A DNA stretch of 64,000 nucleotides from JAPWJZ01 sp964575605. GTDB taxonomy: Bacteria > Pseudomonadota > Alphaproteobacteria > Micavibrionales > UBA2020. This document shows, piece by piece, positions 24,728 through 34,400 of this stretch (its first letter is position 1; each line of letters starts with the position of its first letter). The stretch is from NCBI GenBank assembly GCA_964575605.1, contig CAZNRN010000017.1, positions 1 to 64,000 of the forward strand, read 5' to 3'. The position numbers were made by a program, and so were the translations under genes. The notes beneath the pieces were generated by a model, which saw nothing but the letters and a program-made list of their open reading frames with translations, did not search any database and was not told where the DNA came from.

Positions 24728-26969
24728 TCGGTGCCTGCCCTGCGCTGCGATATGCGCCCGATTGCAGTTTCTGTATGACTTCGTCACGCGGGCCCATGGC
24801 GACGATACGGCCGCGGTCCATCAGGATGAGCTTGTCGACGAGGCCGAGCACGGCGCTCTTGTGCGTGACCAGCAAAATGGTCTTGCCCTTGATCATCTCT
24901 TTCAGGTGGGTGTAGAGGCGGCGTTCGGAACCCGGGTCGATGGAAGCAGTCGGCTCGTCGAGCAGCAGGATGGGCGGATCGTAGAGCAGCGCACGGGCAA
25001 TCGCGATCGCCTGGCGCTGGCCGCCCGAGAGGTTTTCGCCGCGCTCACCGATCTGGCTGTCGAGGCCGGCTTCGGAATCGCGCAGGAATGACATCACGCC
25101 CGCCATTTCTGCGGCGCGCAGCACGGCTGAATCCGGCACGGCCTCGTGGCCGAGCGTCAGGTTCTCGCGCACCGAGCCGAAGAAGAGGTAAGGCGTCTGC
25201 TGCACCACGCCGATGTTACGGCGCAGGTCGGCCGGGTCTATCTGGCGCACGTCGACGCCGTCGATCTGCACCGAACCGCTTTCGGGCTGATAAAGGTTCA
25301 GGATCAGGCGCTCGAGCGTCGTCTTGCCCGAGCCCACCGCGCCGATCACGCCGACATGTTCGCCGGGTTCGATCGAGAAGCTGATGTTGTTGGTGGCGGG
25401 CGTTTTCTGGTTCGGGTAGCGGAAGATGACGTCGCGGAAATCGACCTTGCCTTTCATCACCGGCATCGAGATAAAGCCCTGGTTGGCGGGGCGCTCGACC
25501 GGCGACTTCATCAACTCGTTCAGGCGGACGAGGGATTCCTTCGACTGGCTCCATTTCGTCAGGATGCCGGCGACGGAGGCAAGCGGCGCCATAGCGCGGC
25601 CGGACAGGATAACGCAGGCGATAAGCGCGCCCATGGTCATCTGCTTGTCGGCAATCAGGTACGTGCCGTAAATGATCATGAAGACGGAGCAGATGTTGGC
25701 CGCATAGACCGCGAAGTTGAGGCCGAAGGACGACACCGCCCGCGCCTTCACGCTGGTGCGCGCGGATTTCTCGGTTGCTTCTTCCCACTTGCGCTGCACG
25801 TGGCCTTCGGCGGCTTGTACTTTGATGGTTTCGAGGCCGGAGAGCACTTCGAAGATAAGGCCGCTCTTGTAGGCGCTTTCGCGCATGCTTTCCTTGATGA
25901 CTTTATCCAGCGGCCCTTGCAGGAAGATGCCGACGCCCATGACGAGCGGCACCAGCACCGCGGGCACGGCAGCCAACGGCCCGCCGATCACCCAGATGAG
26001 GACGATGAAGAAGAGGATAAAGGGGAAGTCGATAACGGCCACGATGGTGGCGGAGGTGAAGAAGTCGCGCAAGGTCTCGAATTCTTTGAGGTTCGAGGCA
26101 TGGACGCCGACGGAGGGCGGGCGCGCCGCCATCTTCATCGCCATCATCTGCTCGAAAATGCGCGCGGAAATCTGCTGGTCGGCCTTGCGCCCCGCGACGT
26201 CGACGAAGTGCGAGCGCAGGTTTTTCAGGATAAAGTCGAAGGTATAGGCGATCAGCACGCCGATGGCGAGGAACCAGAGTGTTTCAAACGTCGCGTTCGG
26301 GATGACGCGGTCGTAGACGTTCATGGTGAACAGGGGGCTGGCGATCGCCAGCAGGTTGACGATGATCGCGGCCAGCATCACCTCGTAATAGACTTTTTTG
26401 TGGCGCTTGATGGCGCCCCAGAACCATTCGTTGCCGGGGTCGATTTCGGCGGGGCCGGCGCGGCTGTCGACGTTCGCGCGCGGGCGCACGAAGAAGGCGT
26501 AATCGCCATAGCGCGCCTGCAGCTCGGCCAGCGAGATTTCAATCGGCGCGTCGGGCGTTTCCGGCAGCAAAATCTCGGCGCCGTTCTTGCCGCGGCCGCG
26601 CAGGATGCAGGCGTGGTTGTTCTTCAGCACCAGAATGCAGGGCAGGCCCGGATGGTCGATGATGTCTTTCAGCGGACGGCGCACCATGCGCGCCGTCATG
26701 CCGATGCGGTCGGCCGCGCGCACGAAGGCCGCGGGCGAGGCCATGGTCTTGCCGTGGATCGGCAGGCCAGACGACAGCGCGACCGCCGTAGTGCGGCGGC
26801 CGAAGGAGATCGCCAGCAGCGCAAGGCATTCCATTAACGGGTCGTCGAGCGAAACCCGCGCGGCTTCCATCGGCCAGGCGTCGCCGGGCCCTTGCTGGGG
26901 CGCGGCTTCCTGCGTCGCGGTTTTGGCGGCGGGATTGATGTTAATGTTTATCTTGGGGCTTTCGCTCAC
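24720..26969 (-). CDS. Type I secretion ABC exporter (LapB/LssB-like)
   Basis: The 749-residue protein has an N-terminal C39-like domain, a six-helix membrane domain (about 190-470) and an ATPase domain with Walker A GAVGSGKTT (about residue 543), signature LSGGQRQAIAIARALL, Walker B LLLDEPTASID and switch His in LVTHK. In the N-terminal domain the catalytic Cys expected near the start is absent, so it is the non-cleaving C39-like form that recognises large RTX adhesins. It should energise export of the 2464-residue adhesin encoded upstream. Confidence 0.94.
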   Translation of the reverse strand: MSESPKINININPAAKTATQEAAPQQGPGDAWPMEAARVSLDDPLMECLALLAISFGRRTTAVALSSGLPIHGKTMASPAAFVRAADRIGMTARMVRRPLKDIIDHPGLPCILVLKNNHACILRGRGKNGAEILLPETPDAPIEISLAELQARYGDYAFFVRPRANVDSRAGPAEIDPGNEWFWGAIKRHKKVYYEVMLAAIIVNLLAIASPLFTMNVYDRVIPNATFETLWFLAIGVLIAYTFDFILKNLRSHFVDVAGRKADQQISARIFEQMMAMKMAARPPSVGVHASNLKEFETLRDFFTSATIVAVIDFPFILFFIVLIWVIGGPLAAVPAVLVPLVMGVGIFLQGPLDKVIKESMRESAYKSGLIFEVLSGLETIKVQAAEGHVQRKWEEATEKSARTSVKARAVSSFGLNFAVYAANICSVFMIIYGTYLIADKQMTMGALIACVILSGRAMAPLASVAGILTKWSQSKESLVRLNELMKSPVERPANQGFISMPVMKGKVDFRDVIFRYPNQKTPATNNISFSIEPGEHVGVIGAVGSGKTTLERLILNLYQPESGSVQIDGVDVRQIDPADLRRNIGVVQQTPYLFFGSVRENLTLGHEAVPDSAVLRAAEMAGVMSFLRDSEAGLDSQIGERGENLSGGQRQAIAIARALLYDPPILLLDEPTASIDPGSERRLYTHLKEMIKGKTILLVTHKSAVLGLVDKLILMDRGRIVAMGPRDEVIQKLQSGAYRSAGQAPNE

Positions 26970-27002
26970 CTTGCGTCACGCGGCCTGACGGGCCCTTTAT
27001 AG

Positions 27003-28325
27003 TTAGTTGTTGTCGACGCGTGACTCGCGAGGACGCGGCAGGTTCAGCGTTTTCAGCAGCTCGCCCTGCAGGGCCATGATGCGGAAGACGGCGAACATTT
27101 CCGTGTAGAGCGCGTTGACGTGGTTGGAGCGCGAAACGAAGAGTTCGTTCTGGCTGTCCAGCACGTCGAGCAGCGTGCGGCGGTCGAGCGCGAACTGGTC
27201 GAGGTAGACGTTGACCACTTTCTCGTTCGCGGCGGCCTGTGCGGTGAACTGGCGGGCGCGTTCATGGGCGGCTTCCATGCCGGCCCAGGTGTTGCGCACT
27301 TCCTGTTCGACCTGGCGGGCGCTTTCGGCGCGGCGCTCTTTGGTCTCGGCGTGGCGGTACATGAACTCGCGCTGGCGGTCGTAATCGGCGCCGCCGCGGT
27401 AGAGGTTCCATTTCATGACGCCCAGGACCGACTGCGAGCTTTCGGGCCCGTCGATACCGTTGATGTCATGGCCGTAGGCGGCGTTCGCCTGCAGCTCGAC
27501 TCTGGGATAGAGCGTGGAGCCGGAAGCGTCGTATTCCGCCTTGGCGACCTTGATGTCGCTTTCGAACACGGCGAGCGTGGGGCTTTGCGTCACGGCCATG
27601 CGCACGGCGTCTTCGAGGTTGGCGGGCAGAGCGCCTTTCGGGATCTGCGGGAATTCCATGTCGGCGGGCACTTCGCCCACCTTGTTGACGAAGAGCGCTT
27701 CGGCGCGGCGCAGCGCTTCCTCGGTCGATGCGATCGAGGCTTTCGCCTGCGCAACGCGCGAGTTCGCCTGCGCGACGTCGCCTTCCGTCACGGTGCCTGC
27801 GTCGGCGCCGGTGCGGATGGTGTCTTCGATTTTCAGGTGGTCTTCGAGGTTGGCGCGCGAAATAGCAAGCAGGTCGCGCTGGCGCAGCACTTCGAGGTAA
27901 GCCTCGACGATGTCGAGGCCGACGAATTCGGCGACTTCGCCGACGCGGTTCGCGGCGGATTCAGTGCGGAATTTCTGGCGCTTGATTTCGTTGGGCGTGC
28001 CCCAGCCGTCAAAGATCAGCTGCGTCAGGGTGAGCGAGGCGCGCTTGTGGAACTGGCTTTCGTCGGTGGCGTTGTGGCCGGTGTGTTCGTAGCCTGCTTC
28101 TGCGAGAAAGTCGATCGAGGGGGCCCAGAGCGCTTTTGCCTGCGAGAGTTCTTCTTTCGTCGCGAGCTTGTTGTTGGCGACGACGCCGTAGGTGGGGCTC
28201 TTCAACACACCTTTTGAGACCGCATCCTGCAGGGTCAGGTCGCCGTCTTCGCCCGCCGCAAAGGCAGCGGTTGAGATCATCAGGCTGAGCGCCGACACGG
28301 TGCAGAATTTCGCAAACTTGTTCAT
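27003..28325 (-). CDS. tolC: TolC-family outer-membrane channel of the type I system
   Basis: The 440-residue protein begins with a signal peptide cleaved after AAFAA. It contains two repeated helical halves with OEP patterns (KALWAPSIDFLAEAGYEHTG and the later YDASGSTLYPRVELQANAAYGHD). The last 100 residues are coiled coil followed by YLDQFALDRRTLLDVLDSQNELF, characteristic of the TolC family. It sits between the adhesin gene and the ABC exporter gene on the same strand, so all three channel parts are encoded with their substrate. Confidence 0.92.
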   Translation of the reverse strand: MNKFAKFCTVSALSLMISTAAFAAGEDGDLTLQDAVSKGVLKSPTYGVVANNKLATKEELSQAKALWAPSIDFLAEAGYEHTGHNATDESQFHKRASLTLTQLIFDGWGTPNEIKRQKFRTESAANRVGEVAEFVGLDIVEAYLEVLRQRDLLAISRANLEDHLKIEDTIRTGADAGTVTEGDVAQANSRVAQAKASIASTEEALRRAEALFVNKVGEVPADMEFPQIPKGALPANLEDAVRMAVTQSPTLAVFESDIKVAKAEYDASGSTLYPRVELQANAAYGHDINGIDGPESSQSVLGVMKWNLYRGGADYDRQREFMYRHAETKERRAESARQVEQEVRNTWAGMEAAHERARQFTAQAAANEKVVNVYLDQFALDRRTLLDVLDSQNELFVSRSNHVNALYTEMFAVFRIMALQGELLKTLNLPRPRESRVDNN

Positions 28326-28406
28326 GGGTTAATCCCTTGTTATTTCATAGCAATTGAGGCTGCAGCGGGTAAGCTGCAGCCTCAATAGTTAGCAGGATAT
28401 ATTTAG

Positions 28407-31400
28407 TTAGGCAATCAAATTGCCGCCTGCGGCCAGCGCATTCACGTCGATGTGTACCCCTTCGAGCACAACCACCGTCTGGAATGCGGCGCCGGTGCCG
28501 GTCGGGTCGACCTGGACCAGCGTATCTGCGCCCGAGGTGACCGTATGCACGAAGTTCTGTAAATTGTCGTGCAGCGGGTCGAAGCTCGTCAGGATGTCGC
28601 TGATATCCAGCTTGTCACCCTGCGCGATGTTGAAGTCAGAGATATGGTCGATGCCGTCGCCATTATGGAAGATGAAGGTGTCGCCGCCCGTACCGCCGGA
28701 GAGCTTGTCGTTGCCCTTGCCGCCGGTGATGAGGTCGTTGCCTTCCTGGCCATAGATGGTGTCGTTGCCGTCGCCGCCGTTCAGCGTATCGCTGCCGCCG
28801 GTGCGCACCGCGCCTGCATCACCCACAGACTCCTGTGACAGTTCGGAGCCATGCGACTTGATGTAGTTGATGGTGTCGGTGCGGGTCCAGCCGGTGCCCG
28901 AGGCTTCCAGCTGCGCGAAGACTTCCCAGCCCGCGCCTTTCAGCGTGGCAAGGCCCTTCGCAACCGCGAGTGCATCGGTGTTCAGGCTGTCGCCGAAGAT
29001 GATGTCGTCGCCGGTGCCGCCGTTGATGACGTCGCCGCCAACCGCTGCAAGCTTGTTGAGCGGGCTTGCGCCTTGCAGCGCAGCCGACAGGTCAGCCGGG
29101 TTCTGCACGTCGAGCGCATGGCCGTCCTTGTCGATGACATCGAGGCGGGCAAGCGTGGTGGACGACACGCCGATACCGACGCCGATGAGGTCGGTCGAGA
29201 GCGATTTCAGGATCGCAACCTCGCTGACCGTGTCATCGTTCGCGGTGCCGGACGGGTTGTAGGTGCCGGTGATGTTCTGCATCACGGTGTCCGCGCTGCC
29301 GTCAACAGCCGTGTTGCTGTTGTTCATGTAGCGGTTCGGTTCGCCGTCCGACACGAAGTAGGTGTAGGTTTCGGCGCCCGCGATCGGCTTGTTGCCGGTC
29401 GTGGACTGCAGCCAGGTGATCGCATCCTGCATCGGGTCTTCGTAGTTCGTGGTGCCGCCCGCGACCAGGTTGTTGACCCAGGTCTTGGCTGCATTGAACT
29501 CGGATGCGTTGGTGACCGTGTAGGTCGCTTCCGCCTTGGTACCGTCCGAGAAGGTGACGAAGTGGATTTTCACTGCGCCGCCGGTGTAGCCGTTGAACGA
29601 GGTCATCAGGTTGTTGACCGCCGATTTCATCAGCGTCATCTTGGAGCCTTCCATCGAGCCGGAGACGTCGAGGATCAGGACCACGTTGTAGTCCTTGTTG
29701 ACGTTCTGGACCGAGGAACCGCCCACGTCGCCGACGAGCACGTCGTTGGAACCGCCTCCGGTGATGACGCCCGGGCCGCCGCCGACCTGGTAGCTGGTCG
29801 TCGAGCCGGTGATGTCGTTGGCGTTGGTGCCGACTTTGAGCAGCGGCGCGTCCGCGTGGAAGGTCAGCGTGGCAAGGCTGGTGTCGCCGTCGCCGTCTTT
29901 CAGCGTGTAGGTGAAGACGTCGTCGATGCCTTGGCTTACGTCAACGCCGCTCTTCGCGGTGTAGGTGTAGGAACCGTCGGAGTAGAGCTTGAGCGTGCCG
30001 TAGTCGCCGTTGATGAGCGTGAAGCTGCCGTTGGCGATCGAGGAGGTCGGGCCGCCTTCGAAGCTGACGCCGACAACCGTGTTCGCATCGTCTTCCGACA
30101 GCGCGTCCGCGGCGCCGGGGCCGCCGTTCACGCCGGTGATAACGTTGCCGGTCGCGACTTCGACGGTCGTGACGACCACAGGGTTGGTGCCCTGCAGCGC
30201 GGCCGAGAGGTCGGCCGGGTTGTGCACGTCGAGCGCCGAGCCGCCCTCGTCGATAATCGAGAGGCGTGTAAGCGTCGTCGAGTTGACGCCGAGGCCGACC
30301 GCGATCACGTCGGTCGACAGGTCTTTCAGCTTGCCGACTTCGTTTTTCACGCCGTCGCCGTCGTTGGCGTCGCTTTCGCCGATACCCTGGATCTCGTTCA
30401 TCACCGTGCTTGCAGCGGCGCCGCCGTTGCCTGCCTGGTGGTTCGTGCCGTCAACGTAAGTGTTCGGCTCGCCGTCCGAGAGGAAGTAGGTATAGGTGTC
30501 GGCGCCCGCGATCGGCTTGTTGCCGGTCGTGGACTGCAGCCAGTTGATGGCCGCCTGCAGCGGGTCTTCGTAGTTGGTGTTGCCGTTGGCAACCAGCGCG
30601 TTGATCCAGGCTTTCGCAGCCGCGAAATCAGCCGCGTTGGTGACGGTGAAGGTGCTCTCTGCAACCGTGCTGGTAGCGAAGGTCACGAAGTGGATTTTCA
30701 CCGTGCCGCCCGTGTAGCTGTTGAAGTTGGTCATCAGGTTGTTGACCGCGTCCTTCAAGAGCGTGAGCTTGGAGCCCGCCATCGAGCCGGAAGTGTCCAG
30801 CACCATGACGATGTTGTAGTCCTTGGCAACCGGCTGCGTCGTGGTGGTGACGGTCAGGTTGTTGACGTCGTTGTGGGCGACAGGCGCGTCGTCGAGCACG
30901 CGCACGGTCACAGTCGCCGTGTCGGTGTCGCCGTCGCTGTCGGTCGCGGTCACGCCGAACTTCAGGTCAATCGGTTCGTTCGGGTTGGTCGTGTCGCGGT
31001 GGTCGAGCGTGCCGGTCAGCTTGAATTCGTAAGAACCGTTCGCGTTGACTTTCAGCGAGAAGACTTCCGCGCCGTTCGCCGTGCCGATGTAGGTGTTGCC
31101 CACGAGGGTGACGGTGACAGGGTGGCCTTCCGAGGTCAGCTGCGTGCCGGCGACTTCGCCCGAGGCGCTGAAGGTGCCAGCGCCAGTTGCGGTGAAGGTG
31201 CCGGGGCCGTCTGCGCCGAAGGTGCCGGTGACGGCGCCGTTCACGGTGATCGGGCCGAGGTTGGTTTCGTCCACCACTTTCGCGGAGGGGTCGACCAGGT
31301 TCGGAACGTCATCGGGCGTGACGGTCAGCTTGATGGTGTCCGTCGCGGTCGCCGAGTTGTCGGTCAGGTCCCATTCGGAGCCGGACAGCGTCGTTTCGGT

Positions 31401-34400
31401 ATCGGTCACGGAAACGGTCAGCGTGAAGGTGCCAGGGGTGTTCGGCGTGATCTTCAGGCCTGCCAGCTGCGCCGTGGTCAGGGACCAGACGCCGCCGCCG
31501 AGGTTCGTGCCCGCCGAGAGCGTCGCATCGAGCGGAACGCCCGAGATGGTGACGTTCGAGAGGCTTTCGGAGCCGTCGGTCGTATCGCCGCCCTTGGAGA
31601 CGGTGATGTTGAGGGCAATTGCCGTGTCTTCCTCGCCGGTCGCGTCCGGAGCGTTGATGGAGGGGCCGTCGATGACTGCGTCCACAAAGATGGAAGCGCC
31701 GTCCGTCGAGGAACCCAGCAGCGTGCCGCCAGCCGTGTACTGGTTGACGGTCGCAACGAGGCCGGTCAGGTCCACATCGCTGTCATGCGGGGGCGAGAAG
31801 GTCGGGCCGCCCGAGAAGTTTGTGCCGGCGGGCAGCGTCAGCGTCCAGGTGCCGGTGGCAGCGTTGTAGGTGCCGCCCGAAACGGTGGTGTTCACGCCCC
31901 AGGTGTTGGGGATGCCGGTCAGGGTGACGGTCAGGTATTCGCCTGCGCCCGAGCCCGGCGACATTGCTGCGTCGATTTTCAGTGCGACAGAGCCGTCTTC
32001 CTTCACCTTCACATCGTCCACTTTGCAAGACGGGTCGTCGCCAACGGGGTTGACCGTGACTTTGATCGTGTCGGTTGCGGTAGCCGTGTTGTCGGTGAAG
32101 TCGTTTTCATTGCCCGACAGGTTGGTTTCGGTGTCGGTCACTTTCACGGTCAGCGTGAAGTTGCCGTTGTAGTTGTGCGCGGGCGTGATCGTCAGGCCGG
32201 TGAGGTCCGCCGTCGTCAGCGTCCAGCTGCCGTCGGGGTTCTTCGTGCCATGGTTCAGCGTCGCGTCGTTCGGCACGCCGGTGATGGTGATGTTCGAGAG
32301 CACTTCGGAGCCGTCCGTGCTGTCGCCGCCTTTGCCGACGGTGATGTTCAGCGGGATCGAGGTGTCTTCGTTGCCGACTGCATCGGGCGCGTTGATCGAG
32401 GGCGCGTCGATGACGGCGTCGGTGAAGACGTTCATGTGCGTCACGGTCGAAGCAGAGGTGCCGTTAGCGCCTTCCGTCGAGGTCGCGGTGACCGTCAGGT
32501 TGGGCATATCGGCGTCGCTGTCTGCGGGCGGGCGGATGGTGGGGCCGCCGGAGAAGTTCGCGCCGGGGGGCAGCGTGATCGTCCAGGTGCCGCCAGCAAA
32601 GGTGCCGCCGGCGAGGTTGGTGACAGTCCAGCCGGGCAGGAAGCCCGAGATGGAAACGGTCAGGCTTTCGGAGCCGTCGGTGTCGGTCAGGTTCGCGTTA
32701 ACCTGCAGCTGCACGGTGCCGTCTTCCTTCACCCACTTGTCGGGGGCGGAAACGGTGGGGGCATCCGGCACGGGCGTGACGGCGATGGTGAAGGTATCCG
32801 TCGCGGTGGCCGAGTTGTCGGCCGTGGTCTGCTCGTTACCGGACAGGTTGGTCTCGGTGTCAGTCACAGACACGGTCGCGGTGATGTTGCCCGACCAGTT
32901 GTGCGGGGGCGTCAGCGTCAGGCCGACAAGGTCAGCCTGCGTCAGCGTCCAGGTGTTGGTGCCGGCGTTGTAGGTACCGTGGTTGAGCACGGAACCGGCA
33001 GGCAGGCCGCCCAGCGTGATGTTGGAGAGCACTTCGGAGCCGTCGGCATTGTCGCCGCCCGCGCCGACGGTGATCGTCAGCGGGATTGCGGTGTCTTCGG
33101 GGCCCGAGCCGTTCGCGCCGTCGATGGACGGGCCGTCAATGACGGCGTCGGTGAAGACGTTGGTGGTCGTGCCGGCAGACGAGGTCACGGAACCGTCGGT
33201 CTGGTAAACGGTGACCTGCAGGTTCGGTGAGTCAGCATCGCTGTCATGCGGGGGCGCGATGGTCGGGCCGCCCGAGAAGTTGGTGCCGTTCGGCAGCGTG
33301 ATGGACCAGGTGTTGGTGCCGGCGTCATAGGTGCCGCCGGCAAGGTTGGTGAAGGTCCAGCCCGGCTGGAAGCCGGTGATGGTGACGACCAGGTGGTCTC
33401 CGGGGCCCGGATCGGTCAGGCTTGCCTGCACTTGCAGGGCAACCGAGCTGTCTTCCTTCACCCAGACGTCTTTCGCCGAGACTTTCGGCGCGTCGATGGT
33501 GTTCTGGACAGAGACCAGGATGGTGTCGGTCGCGGTGGCCGAGTTGTTTGCGGTCGTCAGTTCGTTGCCCGACAGGTTGGTTTCGGTGTCGGTGACGGAC
33601 ACGGTCAGCGTGAAGTTGCCGCTGAAGTGCGGGGGCGGCGTGATGGTCAGGCCGACGAGGTCGGTGCTGGTATTAAGCGTCCAGCTGCCGTCGGGGTTGT
33701 GCACGCCGTGGTTGAGCGTCGCGCCAACCGGCACGCCGGTCACGGTGATGGTCGAGAGCACTTCGGAGCCGTCCGTGCTGTCGCCGCCCTTGCCGACGGA
33801 GATGTTCAGCGCGATCGCGGTGTCTTCCGCGCCTGCCGCATCGGGCGCGCTGATCGACGGGCCGTCGATCACGGCGTCGGTGAAGACGTTCGCGGTGTCG
33901 TTCGCGGAGGCCGAGATCAGGCCGTCCGAAGCGGTTGCGGTGACTTGCAGGTTGGGAGCGTCGGCGTCGCTGTCAGCCGGGGGCTGGATGGTCGGGCCGC
34001 CGTGGAAAGTGGTGGTGCCAGCGGGCAGCGTAATCGTCCAGGTGCCGCCTGCGAAGGTGCCGCCGCCGAGGTCGGTGACAGTCCAGCCGGCGGGAATGCC
34101 GGTGATGGTGACAGTCAGCTGGTCGGACGGGCCGGGGTTGGTCAGGCTTGCGTCGACAGTGACCTGGGCAGCCGCGGGGCCGCCCTGGCCGTCTTCATAA
34201 ACCCATGCATCGGCTGCAGACACGGTCGGCGTGCCGATCGTGTTGTCGATGTGGACGGTGAAGGTGTCGGTCGCCGTCGCCGAGTTGTCGGTCGCGTCGT
34301 TCTCGAGGCCGGTCAGCGCGGTTTCGGTATCGGTGACCGAGACCGTCAGCGTGATGTCGCCGTGGAAGTGCGAGGGCGGCGTCAGCGTCAGGCCGGGCAG

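Noticed and set aside
25146..26837. Long plus-strand frame opposite the ABC exporter
   Set aside because: It has no recognisable motifs and a His/Asp/Arg-rich composition typical of antisense frames. The minus strand carries complete Walker and signature motifs.
28851..33230. A 1459-codon open frame on the plus strand opposite the adhesin gene
   Set aside because: Its Arg/Val/Gly-rich, motif-free translation is what a high-GC repetitive gene gives on its opposite strand. The minus-strand frame has clear domains and secretion context.
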